From NCBI RefSeq assembly GCF_026340465.1, contig NZ_JAPEPC010000001.1, positions 5,461,001 through 5,525,000 on the forward strand: a stretch of 64,000 nucleotides of DNA, in the 5' to 3' direction. Origin of the DNA: Streptomyces sp. NBC_01306. Its GTDB lineage: Bacteria; Actinomycetota; Actinomycetes; Streptomycetales; Streptomycetaceae. Within the stretch, counting starts at the first letter, position 1; the number at the start of each line of letters is the position of its first letter. A program made the position numbers and the translations under genes. This document shows, one piece after another, positions 1 through 8,279 of this stretch. The notes below the pieces were generated by a model. That model made no database searches. It was not told where the DNA came from and saw only the letters and a program-made list of their open reading frames with translations.

Positions 1-528
1 CGCGCGGCAGCCGCCGGGCACGGGCGGCAGCAGCGTCAGCCGCTCGCACTCGACGGCGCCCAGCGGCAGTTCGCCGGTGCCGGGCCCGGTCGGGTACAGC
101 AGCGAGAAGGCGTGCCGCCCGTCCACGGACCGCCGGATCAGCACCCGCCCGTCGGCCATCGGCAGCACATCGGAACCGGGCTCCTCGGGCTGGTTGCCGG
201 GCAGCTCCACCGCGTACGGCTCCGGTCCTTCCAGGGTCCAGCGCTCGGGGAACCAGGCGTCCCCGGTGCGGCGGGCCAGCCGGGCGGCGTAGGACCCGTC
301 GTCGGTGATGGTGAAGTCCATCTCCGGTGCGGCGCCGCTGTCAGCGCCGCTGTCAGCGCTGCTCTCCGGGCCGCCTTCCGGGTCGCCTTCCGCGCTGCCC
401 TTCGCGCCGCTTTCCGGACCGCTCTCCGCACTGTCCTCTGCGGCGGTCCGTACGGTGATCCGCACGGGGGTCCGTACGGCTGTCGGTGTCGCTGTCGGTG
501 TCGCGGTCTTCGTGGCCGAGGCCGTCAT
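1..528 (-). CDS. Hypothetical protein, C-terminus beyond the left edge
   Basis: The frame is open from an ATG at 528 to position 1, giving 176 codons without a stop, so the protein is cut by the window edge. The first ~70 residues are low-complexity: Thr/Ala/Pro-rich (TATPTATPT), then Glu/Gly/Ser-rich with repeated ESG-type units. After that the composition is globular, with short strands and turns (MDFTITDDGSYAARL, RVLIRRSVDGRHAFSLLYP). I do not recognise the family and saw no signal peptide. It is divergent from the iron-siderophore lipoprotein gene, so the iron box at 673-691 lies in the shared upstream region. Coding-strand codon bias supports a real gene; the exact start within the low-complexity stretch is uncertain. 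Confidence 0.6.
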   Translation of the reverse strand, partial: MTASATKTATPTATPTAVRTPVRITVRTAAEDSAESGPESGAKGSAEGDPEGGPESSADSGADSGAAPEMDFTITDDGSYAARLARRTGDAWFPERWTLEGPEPYAVELPGNQPEEPGSDVLPMADGRVLIRRSVDGRHAFSLLYPTGPGTGELPLGAVECERLTLLPPVPGGCRA

Positions 529-672
529 ATTTCGGTCACCTCCGGACACCGAAGCTAGTTTTCGCACGTCCTGCCGAGTCGGTCCTGGCCTGCCGCTTCA
601 CACATACGGGTGGCTGTCCCGGTGTTCGCCTGAGAGGGAGGGGGCGGGTGTGCTCGCGGACCGGAGGCCGTT

Positions 673-691
673 TAAGGTAAGGCACACCTAA
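673..691 (+). promoter_or_regulatory. Iron box (DmdR1/IdeR-type operator)
   Basis: The 19-bp site TAAGGTAAGGCACACCTAA matches the DtxR/IdeR/DmdR consensus TTAGGTTAGGCTAACCTAA at 15 of 19 positions by my count. It ends 24 bp before the ATG of the siderophore-binding lipoprotein gene, where a repressor would cover the promoter. Repression under iron sufficiency is inferred from the family. Confidence 0.85.
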
Positions 692-715
692 GTGGTTTCT
701 GTCAGGAGCTTCGCC

Positions 716-1753
716 ATGTCCATACGTCGCCGCAGCACCGCTGCCGCCGCCCTCGCGCTCACCGGCGCGCTCGCCCTCACCGCCTGCGGAAGCGGCGACA
801 GCGGTGACGGGGGTTCGAGCAAGGCCGGCGCAGCCGCCAAGAAGGACGTGGCCACCGGAGGCAAGGACTTCGGCGACGCGGCGACGAAGACCGCCGCACT
901 CGGCACCGACGCGAAGCCCGGCCAGTTCCCGCGGACCATCACCCAGGCCATGGGTAAGACCGTGCTCAAGGCGAAGCCCAAGCGGGTCGTCGTGCTCGAC
1001 GTCGGCGAGCTGGACAACGTCGTCTCCCTCGGCATCAAGCCCGTCGGCTACGCGCCCACCGAGGGCAGCGACGGCATCCCCGGCTACCTGAAGAAGAACG
1101 CGGGCAACCCGAAGAACGTCGGCACCATCAACAGCCTCAACCTGGAGGCCATCGCCAACCTCCACCCGGACCTGATCCTCGGCAGCCAGCTGCGCGCCGC
1201 GGACAAGTACGACCAGCTCAAGAAGATCGCGCCGACCGTCTTCTCCATCCGCCCCGGCTTCACCTGGAAGCAGAACTACCTGCTGAACGCCGCGGCCCTG
1301 GACCGGACCGCCCAGGCCGAGGCCGAGCTCGGCGCGTACGAGAAGCGCGCCAGGAAGCTGGGCGCCGACGTCGGCCCCCACAAGCCCACCATCTCGATGG
1401 TCCGCTACATGCCCGACCGGATCCGCCTCTACGCGGAGGACTCCTTCATCGGCACGATCCTCAAGGACGCCGGGCTGCCGCGGCCCAAGAGCCAGCAGGT
1501 GAAGGACCTCGCGGTGGAGATCAGCCCCGAGAAGATCGACTCGGCCGACGCGGACTGGATCTTCACCGGCGTGTACGGGGACCCCAAGGCCACCAAGCGC
1601 GACACCGTCCAGGCCAACCCGCTCTGGAAGAACCTCAAGGCGGTCAAGGACGGACAGGCGAAGAACGTCCCGGACGAGACCTGGTACCTCGGTCTCGGTG
1701 TGACGGCGGCCAACAAGGTCCTCGACGACCTCCAGAGCTACCTGGTCAAGTAG
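716..1753 (+). CDS. Iron-siderophore ABC transporter substrate-binding lipoprotein
   Basis: This protein should capture a ferric siderophore outside the cell and deliver it to an ABC permease. It has a twin-Arg-containing N-terminus (MSIRRRS), a hydrophobic h-region and a lipobox LTAC with Cys near residue 24. A class III (FecB/PF01497-type) binding fold follows: RVVVLDVGELDNVVSLG, then LEAIANLHPDLILGS, then the C-terminal lobe ending in LWKNLKAVKDG and VPDETWY. The length of 345 aa fits the family. The ATG at 716 is chosen over the GTG at 692 because it has an AGGAG ribosome site (704-708) and gives a proper signal peptide. It stands alone, with no permease or ATPase nearby. The iron box just upstream indicates iron-dependent control. 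Confidence 0.88.
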   Translation: MSIRRRSTAAAALALTGALALTACGSGDSGDGGSSKAGAAAKKDVATGGKDFGDAATKTAALGTDAKPGQFPRTITQAMGKTVLKAKPKRVVVLDVGELDNVVSLGIKPVGYAPTEGSDGIPGYLKKNAGNPKNVGTINSLNLEAIANLHPDLILGSQLRAADKYDQLKKIAPTVFSIRPGFTWKQNYLLNAAALDRTAQAEAELGAYEKRARKLGADVGPHKPTISMVRYMPDRIRLYAEDSFIGTILKDAGLPRPKSQQVKDLAVEISPEKIDSADADWIFTGVYGDPKATKRDTVQANPLWKNLKAVKDGQAKNVPDETWYLGLGVTAANKVLDDLQSYLVK

Positions 1754-1788
1754 GACCGCGGGCCGGGACCCGGCCGGGCGGGCGGTCC
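1753..1788 (+). terminator. Probable terminator hairpin after the siderophore-binding gene
   Basis: GGACCGC (1753-1759) pairs with GCGGTCC (1782-1788), and an inner GGCCGGG/CCCGGCC stem lies between them. The hairpin begins at the last base of the stop codon. There is no T-run, which is usual in Streptomyces. Confidence 0.5.
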
Positions 1789-1838
1789 GGCGGGACCGAC
1801 CGGCAACAGGGGCACGGGGCGCAGGTAACCTGGTAACC

Positions 1839-2702
1839 GTGCCCCGTCTGTCTGAAGTCCTCTCCGCACTCGACGCCCTGTGGCCGCCCGAGCGGGCCGA
1901 ATCCTGGGACGCCGTCGGCACGGTCTGCGGCGACCCCGAAGACCCCCGTGACACCGTCGACCGCGTCCTCTTCGCCGTCGACCCCGTCCAGGAGATCGCC
2001 GACGAGGCCGTGAAGCTCGGCGCCCAGCTGATCGTCACGCACCACCCGCTCTATCTGCGCGGTACGACCACGGTCGCGGCCGACACCTTCAAGGGCCGGG
2101 TCATTCACACCCTGATCAGACACGGCATCGCCCTGCACGTCGCGCACACCAACGCCGACACCGCCGACCCCGGGGTCTCCGACGCCCTCGCGGGCGCGCT
2201 GGACCTGCGGGTGGTGGGCCCGCTCGTACCGGACCCCACCGATCCGCTCGGCCGCCGCGGTCTCGGCCGCGTCTGCGAGCTGGACCATCCGCTGCCGCTG
2301 CGGGAGTTCGCCGCACTGGCCGCCGCCCGGCTGCCCGCCACCGCGCAGGGTGTCCGCGCAGCGGGCGACCCCGACGCACTCGTCCGTACCGTCGCGGTCA
2401 GCGGCGGATCAGGCGACAGCCTCTTCGGCCGGGCACGCGCGGCCGGAGTCGATGCCTTCCTCACCGCTGACCTGCGCCACCACCCGGTGTCGGAGGCCGT
2501 GCAGCAGTCACCGCTCGGCCTGCTCGACGCCGCGCACTGGGCCACCGAGTGGCCCTGGTGCACCCAGGCCGCGGCCCAGCTCGACGAGATTTCCGACCGC
2601 AACGGATGGGGTCTGCGCACCCATGTGTCCCGTACGGTCACAGACCCCTGGACCGCCCACGCGGCGTCCACCGCAACCGATCATTCTGGAGCCCCCAACT
2701 GA
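1839..2702 (+). CDS. Nif3-like dinuclear metal centre protein
   Basis: This is a NIF3/YbgI-family protein (also called GTP cyclohydrolase 1 type 2-like), which forms a hexamer around a dinuclear metal site; its physiological role is unsettled. Family marks are ESWDAVGTVCGDP at the N-terminus, the metal-binding LIVTHHPLYLRG, HVAHTNADTADPGVSDALA, and the C-terminal DAFLTADLRHHP and DAAHWATEWP. The length of 287 aa is typical. The GTG start at 1839 has no ribosome site but lies 7 nt after a TAACCT -10-like element (1826-1831), which suggests a leaderless mRNA. The stop overlaps the start of the zinc-ribbon gene, and the RNase H/phosphatase gene follows, so the three form one operon. Confidence 0.9.
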   Translation: MPRLSEVLSALDALWPPERAESWDAVGTVCGDPEDPRDTVDRVLFAVDPVQEIADEAVKLGAQLIVTHHPLYLRGTTTVAADTFKGRVIHTLIRHGIALHVAHTNADTADPGVSDALAGALDLRVVGPLVPDPTDPLGRRGLGRVCELDHPLPLREFAALAAARLPATAQGVRAAGDPDALVRTVAVSGGSGDSLFGRARAAGVDAFLTADLRHHPVSEAVQQSPLGLLDAAHWATEWPWCTQAAAQLDEISDRNGWGLRTHVSRTVTDPWTAHAASTATDHSGAPN

Positions 2703-3442
2703 ACGCCGCGCACGCCGACCAGATCCGACTTCTCGACGTCCAGTCCCTCGACGTACGCCTGTCGCAGCTCGCGCACAAGCGCAAGTCGCTGCCGGAGCAC
2801 GCCGAGATCGACTCCCTGACCAAGGACCTCACCCAGCTCCGTGACCTGCGCGTCGCCGTGCAGACCGAGGAGAGCGACACCGCCCGCGAGCAGACCAAGG
2901 CCGAGCAGGACGTCGACCAGGTCCGCCAGCGCTCGGTCCGCGACCAGCAGCGCCTCGACTCCGGCGCGGTCAGCTCGCCCAAGGACCTGGAGAACCTCCA
3001 GCGCGAGATCGCCTCGCTGGCCAAGCGCCAGGGCGACCTGGAGGACGTGGTCCTGGAGGTCATGGAGCGCCGCGAGTCCGCCCAGGAGCGGGCCGCCGAA
3101 CTGACCGAGCGCGTCTCGTCCGTCGAGGCCAAGGTGGCCGATGCCACCGAGCGCCGGGACGTGGCCGCCGCGGAGATCGACCGGGAGACCGGCACGCTCA
3201 CCAAGGAGCGCGAGGTCGTGGCCGGTTCGGTCCCCGCCGACCTGATGAAGCTCTACGAGAAGCTGCGGGAGCAGCAGGGCGGCGTGGGCGCGGCCCGGCT
3301 CTACCAGCGGCGCTGCGAGGGCTGCCGCCTGGAGCTCAACATCACCGAGGTGAACGAGGTCAAGGCGGCGTCCCCCGACACGGTGCTGCGGTGCGAGAAC
3401 TGCCGTCGCATCCTGGTGCGCACGGCCGACTCGGGCATCTGA
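2699..3442 (+). CDS. Coiled-coil C4-type zinc-ribbon protein, CTG start
   Basis: The protein is 247 aa. A long charged helical region (about residues 10-190, heptad-like EREIASL..KRQGDLE) is followed by a C-terminal zinc ribbon with two CxxC pairs, CEGC and CENC, of the CT398-like family. Such proteins are proposed to bind nucleic acid or act as chaperones; the role is not settled. Homology begins immediately at LNAAHADQIRLLD, and the only codon there fitting a start is CTG at 2699. It overlaps the Nif3 stop as CTGA and is preceded by GGAG at 2688-2691, 7 nt away. Upstream in-frame starts (2549) would lie deep inside Nif3. The downstream RNase H gene overlaps by one base (TGATG). Confidence 0.87.
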   Translation: MNAAHADQIRLLDVQSLDVRLSQLAHKRKSLPEHAEIDSLTKDLTQLRDLRVAVQTEESDTAREQTKAEQDVDQVRQRSVRDQQRLDSGAVSSPKDLENLQREIASLAKRQGDLEDVVLEVMERRESAQERAAELTERVSSVEAKVADATERRDVAAAEIDRETGTLTKEREVVAGSVPADLMKLYEKLREQQGGVGAARLYQRRCEGCRLELNITEVNEVKAASPDTVLRCENCRRILVRTADSGI

Positions 3443-4617
3443 TGCGGGAGTTCGTCGTGGAGGCGGACGGCGGTTCCCGGGGCAACCCGGGGCCCGCCGG
3501 CTACGGCGCCGTCGTACTCGACCCGGTCAGCGGGGAGACGCTCGCCGAGGCCGCGGAGTACATCGGCATCGCGACGAACAACGTGGCCGAGTACCGGGGC
3601 CTGATCGCAGGGCTGCGCGCAGCCGCCGCGCTGGACCCGGCGGCCCGGATCCGGGTCCGGATGGACTCCAAGCTCGTCGTCGAGCAGATGTCGGGTCGCT
3701 GGCAGATCAAGCACCCCGACATGAAGCCGCTGGCTGCCGAGGCGGCCGCGGTGCTGCCTCGGCCGCAGGTGACGTACGAGTGGATCCCGCGCGCGCAGAA
3801 CAAGCACGCGGACCGGCTCGCCAACGAGGCGATGGACGCGGGCCGGGACGGCAGGCAGTGGGAGCCGTCCGCCTCGACAGCGGAATTCACGGCCCGGGGC
3901 GCCGCTGTGCACGACGAGGCTGCCCGGGGCGGGTCCGACCGGGACGCCGCTGCTGCGGCGCCGGCCGTCGGCTGGGCGGCCCCGGCCGATCTGGGCACCC
4001 CGGCGACCTTCGTCCTGCTGCGCCACGGCGAGACGGCGCTCACTCCGCAGAAGCGGTTCTCCGGCAGCGGGGGCACGGACCCCGAGCTGTCGGCCGTCGG
4101 CCGCGGACAGGCGGCCGACGCCGCGACCGCGTTCGCGGCCCGCGGCACGATCCAGGCGGTTGTCTCCTCACCCCTGCGCCGCTGCCGTGAGACGGCCCGG
4201 ACGGTCGCCGACCGGCTGGGTCTGGAGGTACGGATCGAAGAGGGCCTGCGCGAGGCGGACTTCGGCGCCTGGGAGGGGCTGTCCTTCGGCGAGGTACGCG
4301 AACGCTACCCGGCCGACATGGACGCCTGGCTCGCTTCGCCGAAGGCGGCGCCGACGGGTGGCGGCGAGAGCTTCGCGACGGTGGCCCGCAGGGTCGCCGC
4401 GGCCCGCGACCGCCTGATCGAACGCCACCGGGGCACGACAGCCCTGCTGGTCACGCACGTCACACCGATCAAGACGCTGGTACGGCTCGCGCTGGGCGCA
4501 CCGCCGGAGTCCCTGTTCCGGATGGAGCTGTCGGCGGCCTCGGTGTCGACGGTGGCGTACTACGCCGACGGCAACGCGTCCGTACGGGCGCTGAACGACA
4601 CGTCGCACCTGCGCTGA
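3442..4617 (+). CDS. Bifunctional RNase H / histidine phosphatase
   Basis: This is a two-domain actinobacterial protein of 391 aa. Residues 1-135 are an RNase HI domain with the acidic residues in VEADGGSRGNPGPAG, NNVAEYRGL, RMDSKLVVEQ and NKHADRLAN; it should cleave RNA in RNA-DNA hybrids. After an Ala-rich linker, residues ~185-391 form a histidine phosphatase (phosphoglycerate mutase-like) domain with LLRHGET, SSPLRRCRETA, ADFGAWEGLSF and LLVTHVTPIK. In other actinomycetes this fusion combines RNase H with acid or alpha-ribazole phosphatase activity. The start ATG at 3442 shares its A with the upstream stop codon, so translation is probably coupled. It is the third gene of the Nif3 operon and ends at a hairpin facing eda. 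Confidence 0.92.
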   Translation: MREFVVEADGGSRGNPGPAGYGAVVLDPVSGETLAEAAEYIGIATNNVAEYRGLIAGLRAAAALDPAARIRVRMDSKLVVEQMSGRWQIKHPDMKPLAAEAAAVLPRPQVTYEWIPRAQNKHADRLANEAMDAGRDGRQWEPSASTAEFTARGAAVHDEAARGGSDRDAAAAAPAVGWAAPADLGTPATFVLLRHGETALTPQKRFSGSGGTDPELSAVGRGQAADAATAFAARGTIQAVVSSPLRRCRETARTVADRLGLEVRIEEGLREADFGAWEGLSFGEVRERYPADMDAWLASPKAAPTGGGESFATVARRVAAARDRLIERHRGTTALLVTHVTPIKTLVRLALGAPPESLFRMELSAASVSTVAYYADGNASVRALNDTSHLR

Positions 4618-4663
4618 GCGCTGAAGCTCCGAGCAGCAGGGCGAGTTGGGCCGAGCGGGGGCC

Positions 4664-4689
4664 GGGGCCGGCCGTGCGGGGCCGGCCCC
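4664..4689. terminator. Bidirectional terminator between RNase H/phosphatase and eda
   Basis: GGGGCCGGCC (4664-4673) pairs perfectly with GGCCGGCCCC (4680-4689) across a 6-nt loop, between the convergent genes ending at 4617 and 4697. Confidence 0.6.
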
Positions 4690-4696
4690 CGGTGGT

Positions 4697-5314
4697 TCAG
4701 CCGCGCAGCGCCGCGGCGCCCCGGGCCAGCAGCTCCACCCGGTCCCAGTCCCGCGCCGCCACCGCATCGGCCGGCAGCATCCAAGTACCCCCCACGCACG
4801 CCACGTTGGGCAGCGCCAGATACGAGGGCGCCGACGCCAGCGAGATACCGCCCGTGGGGCAGAACCTGGCCTGCGGAAGCGGCCCGCCCAGGGACTTGAG
4901 ATAGGCCGTGCCGCCCGCCGCCTCCGCGGGGAAGAACTTCATGTCGGTGATCCCGCGCTCCAGCAGCTCCACGACCTCGGACGTGGTGGAGACCCCCGGC
5001 AGGAACGGCACGCCGGATTCGGTCATCGCGCCGAGCAGCCGGTCCGACCAGCCGGGGCTGACCAGGAACCGGGACCCCGCGGCCACCGCCTGCGCCACCC
5101 CGTCGGGGGAGATCACCGTGCCGGCGCCGACCACGGCCTCCGGCACCTCGGCGGCGATGGCACGGATCGCGTCGAGCGCGGCGGGCGTCCGCAGCGTCAC
5201 CTCGATCGCGGGCAGCCCGCCCGAGACCAGGGCCCGCGCCAGCGGCACGGCATCGGCGGCATCGTCGATGACGACTACAGGGACGACGGGGGCGAGGTCA
5301 AGCACGGAAGTCAT
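4697..5314 (-). CDS. eda: 2-dehydro-3-deoxy-6-phosphogluconate (KDPG/KHG) aldolase
   Basis: This is a class I aldolase splitting KDPG into pyruvate and glyceraldehyde-3-phosphate, the last step of the Entner-Doudoroff and sugar-acid pathways. The 205-aa TIM barrel shows VVVIDDAADAVPLARALVSGG, the base-containing AIEVTLRT, VVGAGTV, and the Schiff-base lysine in DMKFFPAEAAGG; FCPTGGI is the phosphate loop. The ATG at 5314 gives the standard N-terminus. There are no sugar-acid kinase or dehydratase genes beside it, so it works alone in this locus. A perfect inverted repeat 28 bp upstream of the start probably controls it. Confidence 0.92.
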   Translation of the reverse strand: MTSVLDLAPVVPVVVIDDAADAVPLARALVSGGLPAIEVTLRTPAALDAIRAIAAEVPEAVVGAGTVISPDGVAQAVAAGSRFLVSPGWSDRLLGAMTESGVPFLPGVSTTSEVVELLERGITDMKFFPAEAAGGTAYLKSLGGPLPQARFCPTGGISLASAPSYLALPNVACVGGTWMLPADAVAARDWDRVELLARGAAALRG

Positions 5315-5342
5315 ACAGGCATCCTGCCCCGGCACACACGTC

Positions 5343-5364
5343 CTGCGCAACGAGCGTTGCGCAG
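5343..5364 (-). promoter_or_regulatory. Perfect inverted repeat upstream of eda (candidate operator)
   Basis: CTGCGCAACG-AG-CGTTGCGCAG is a perfect 10-2-10 palindrome 28 bp upstream of the eda ATG. A further GCAACG half-site follows at 5369-5374, forming CGTTGC-N7-GCAACG with the right arm. The arrangement fits a sugar-acid repressor. I cannot name the regulator. Confidence 0.6.
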
Positions 5365-5484
5365 CGTGCAACGGCCGTGGTGGGTCCTGTCCTCTGCGCC
5401 CACCGAATCCCGCCCCACCGCCCAGCCCGATCCGGCCCGACCTCGCCCGGCCCCGCCCGCCCGATCCCGCCCGCCCGATCCCGC

Positions 5485-6267
5485 TCAGTGGATCTCGGTC
5501 ACCAGGACATCCAGCTCCCGGGGCTTCCCCGGCTTCACCGGGGCCGGGGTCTCCACCTCGTAACCCAGTTCCCGCAGCACCTCCACCAGCTCGTCGGGCC
5601 CGGCGGGAGCCGCGTCCGCGAGGAGCAGGTCCCGTACGATCCGCCCCTTCGTCGCCTTGTTGAAGTGGCTGACGACCTTCCGGGTCGGCGCGTGGAGCAC
5701 CCGCACCGAAGCCGTACGGCCGGCGACCTCGTCCTTCGGCTTCCACGCCGAGGTGTACGCGGCGGACCGGAGATCGAGCACCAGCCCGTCGCCCGCGGCC
5801 CCCGGCATGACCTCGGCCATCGGCCCGCGCCAGTACGGGCCCAGCGCCCCGAGCCCCGGCAGCTTCACACCCATCGAGCAGCGGTACGAGGGGATCCGGT
5901 CGCCGATCCGTACCGCGCCCCACAGCCCCGAGAAGACCATCAGCGAGTCCTCGGCCCGCTGCCGCGCCGCCGCGTCCAGCGAGGCGAGGTCGAGCGCGTC
6001 GTACAGCACCCCGGTGTAGATCTGCCCGGCGGGCCGGGCGCCCGCGGTCCGCAGCCCGGCGTTCTTGGCGACCTCGCCGCGCAGCCCCTCGCTCAGCCCG
6101 AGGACCTCGCGTGCCTTCTCCTCGTCGGCCGCGCACAGCTCGACGAGCTCGTCCAGCACGGCGGCCCGCGCACCGGCCAGCCCGGGCAGCGAAAGCGACT
6201 CCGGCTTCAGCGGGGCACCGGAGCCGCTCACGGCCTTTCCCTCGGACGGCGGCAAGAGCACGAGCAC
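5485..6267 (-). CDS. yaaA: Peroxide stress protein YaaA (DUF328)
   Basis: Members of this family bind DNA and limit damage from hydrogen peroxide and free iron. The 260-aa protein begins MLVLLPPSEGKA, the family signature, and continues with QIYTGVLYDALDL, VFSGLWGAVRIGDRIPSYRCSM, and VVSHFNKATKGRIVRDLL near the C-terminus. I chose the GTG at 6267 because family homology begins there and a GAGGAG ribosome site lies just upstream; the longer open frame to 6354 lacks such support. It is in the same direction as eda, but the ~170-bp gap with the palindrome suggests separate transcription. Confidence 0.9.
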   Translation of the reverse strand: MLVLLPPSEGKAVSGSGAPLKPESLSLPGLAGARAAVLDELVELCAADEEKAREVLGLSEGLRGEVAKNAGLRTAGARPAGQIYTGVLYDALDLASLDAAARQRAEDSLMVFSGLWGAVRIGDRIPSYRCSMGVKLPGLGALGPYWRGPMAEVMPGAAGDGLVLDLRSAAYTSAWKPKDEVAGRTASVRVLHAPTRKVVSHFNKATKGRIVRDLLLADAAPAGPDELVEVLRELGYEVETPAPVKPGKPRELDVLVTEIH

Positions 6268-6501
6268 AGCAGGTCTCCTCACGTACGGACAACAGCGTCT
6301 GCCCAGGGTAGAGGGGCCGCCAGGGTCCCCGTCGCCCAGCCGATTCCGGAGCATCCGTCACCGGAACTGCCGACAGTGCTGTTCCGGGGCGCCGAGCCGT
6401 GGCGGGCCGCACAGTACGGTCGATTCGACCGGCGAGCGCCGGGACCGCGCGGCTCGCTCTCCCGTCCCGCCCTTCGCCCGGCGGCGCCGCCCGCCGGTGG
6501 G

Positions 6502-7599
6502 TCAGCCGGCGGAGGTGTCGCCGTCCTTCTCGGGCACCATCCCGTGCTGGTCGACGATGCCGCGCTGGAGGATGGCTTCGGAACCGGCCGGGACGTTCGC
6601 CTTACCGGGCTTCTTGTCCGCGGTGGTGTAGAAGCGCGAGCCGAGGAGCGTCAGGCTGTGCTTGTCGAAGATCCACTCGTCGCGGCCCGCGGACGAGTTG
6701 TCGTCGCGGGTGATGCCGATGCCATGGCGGCCGGCCGTGTCCACCGCGTCGGGAACCTCTCGTACACCAGGAATCTCGGCCATGGCGCGGTAGAAGGCCG
6801 CGGCGTTCTCGGCAGGCATGAGGTTGCCGCTCAGCATGTCCCCGATCATCTCGAAGACCGCCTGGTCCTTGGACTCGTGCTCGCCCGCCCCACTGTGCGA
6901 GGCCAGCAGCTTCAGAAGCGCTTTTGGGTCGGTCGGCAGGGACGCGAACCACCGGTAGGTGGGCCGGTCGAACCCGGGGGCCTCGGCGCCGCTGCTGTCC
7001 GAACCGTCGGGGACGGAGGTCTCGATCGGGATGTCCTCACCGGACATCGAGGCGTCCTTGCCGGTGTCGCGCATCCAGCCGACGACGGTGACGGGGGCCG
7101 GGTCCTGCGCCATCCACCGCTCGCTCTTGTGGGGCTTGCCCAGTTTCACGGGGCCGTCGAGGGTCCCCATGTTCTCCTCCACGAGGCTGCGCACGTAGAC
7201 GAACTGACTGTCCTTGACCGCTGTGACGTCGGTCTTCAGGGAGGCGTCGGCGATCCTGTGGAGCGCGGTGACGGCCTGTGGTGCGCTCTGCGCCGGGGGG
7301 GCGGGGGTGCCTCCGGCTCCGCCGCCGGTCAGTGTGAGGGCGAGGGTAGCGGCCAGGGCCAGCGAGGCGGCCGGCACGAGCACGGCGGGCCGCAGCAGCC
7401 TGCGCCGGAGCGGTGGGGCGAGCGGCGCGGTGGCCTGCGGGGCGGTGGCGTCGTGGTCGATGCGCTGCATCAGGATGTCCTTGTGGTGGAGGTGACGCCC
7501 GGCAGGCAGGTCGAACTCCACGGGCCGCGGCAGCAGTCGGGCAAGTTCCTCCACGTCGTCCGGCTGGGGGCCGGGACGGGACGGTTGGGCGGCGTTCAT
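6502..7599 (-). CDS. Single-span membrane protein of the CU044_5270 type, partner of the ECF sigma factor
   Basis: The protein is 365 aa. Residues 1-65 form a cytoplasmic, zinc-free N-terminal part; residues ~68-92 are one transmembrane helix (LVPAASLALAATLALTLTGG); the rest is a large extracellular domain with SQFVYVRS, APVTVVGWM, EIPGVREVPDAVDTAGRHG and DEWIFDKHSLTLLGSR. I recognise this as the CU044_5270-type family often encoded after ECF sigma genes. The start overlaps the sigma stop as ATGA, so the pair is translationally coupled. An anti-sigma or sensing role is inferred from context; I see no HxxxCxxC zinc anti-sigma motif. Confidence 0.8.
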   Translation of the reverse strand: MNAAQPSRPGPQPDDVEELARLLPRPVEFDLPAGRHLHHKDILMQRIDHDATAPQATAPLAPPLRRRLLRPAVLVPAASLALAATLALTLTGGGAGGTPAPPAQSAPQAVTALHRIADASLKTDVTAVKDSQFVYVRSLVEENMGTLDGPVKLGKPHKSERWMAQDPAPVTVVGWMRDTGKDASMSGEDIPIETSVPDGSDSSGAEAPGFDRPTYRWFASLPTDPKALLKLLASHSGAGEHESKDQAVFEMIGDMLSGNLMPAENAAAFYRAMAEIPGVREVPDAVDTAGRHGIGITRDDNSSAGRDEWIFDKHSLTLLGSRFYTTADKKPGKANVPAGSEAILQRGIVDQHGMVPEKDGDTSAG

Positions 7600-8237
7600 G
7601 AGTTCTCCTCCCGTAGGGGCAGGGCCGCGAAAGCGGCTTCACTTCTTCCCTCTCCGCGGTCCTTCCGCGGTTCCCGCCGTTCCTGATGTTCTTCGCTGAG
7701 TCTGCTGAGGCGGGCCCGGGCACGCGAGAGACGCGACCGCACGGTGCCCACCGGCACCCCGAGCGCCTCGGCGGCCTGCGCGTAGTCCAGCCCCGCCCAC
7801 ACGCACAGGGCGAGCACCTCCCGTTCCTGGCGGCGCAGTCCGCTCAGCGCGGCGTGGACCGCCGCCAGCCGGCGGGAGTCGTCGAGGCGGCCGGCCGTCT
7901 CCTCCGCGAAGTCGGGGACCGCGGGCGGGGGCGGCCGGTGGGCCAGGAAGGCGAGACGCCGCCGCAGACCGCGGTTGGCGTTGTACGCCTTGTGCGTCGC
8001 GATCCCCAGCAGCCAGGGCACGAGCGAACCGCCCTCGGGTTCCAGCCATTCCCGGCGCGACCATGCGGCCAGGAAGGTCTCGGACATTACCTCCTCCGCG
8101 GTCGACCAGTTGCCGGTCAGCCGCAGGGCGTGGTTGTAGACCGCCGGCGCGTGTTCCTCGTAGAGATCGGCGAACGCCTGGCGGTCTCCCGCCCGGATAC
8201 GCGCGCGCCTGCCGTCTCCGTCGTCTGTGTCCCTCAT
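7596..8237 (-). CDS. ECF-type RNA polymerase sigma factor
   Basis: This is a 213-aa sigma-70 family protein of the ECF type. Region 2 covers residues ~15-85 (FADLYEEHAPAVYNHALRLTG, then AEEVMSETFLAAW, the -10 recognition helix). Region 4 covers ~125-180 (LSGLRRQEREVLALCVW, then YAQAAEALGVPVGTVRSRLSRAR, the -35 helix-turn-helix). The ATG at 8237 is preferred over one 14 codons upstream because a GGAGAG site precedes it and the family begins there. It lies in an operon with the membrane partner downstream through a 4-nt overlap. The regulon is unknown. Confidence 0.9.
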   Translation of the reverse strand: MRDTDDGDGRRARIRAGDRQAFADLYEEHAPAVYNHALRLTGNWSTAEEVMSETFLAAWSRREWLEPEGGSLVPWLLGIATHKAYNANRGLRRRLAFLAHRPPPPAVPDFAEETAGRLDDSRRLAAVHAALSGLRRQEREVLALCVWAGLDYAQAAEALGVPVGTVRSRLSRARARLSRLSEEHQERREPRKDRGEGRSEAAFAALPLREENS

Positions 8238-8279
8238 ACTCGTTGTCTCTCCGCGAGGCGGCAGGGGTTCCTGTGGCAT

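Noticed and set aside
77..691. Several plus-strand frames across 77-691
   Set aside because: They are antisense to the partial left-edge gene, low in complexity, and have no ribosome site or motif.
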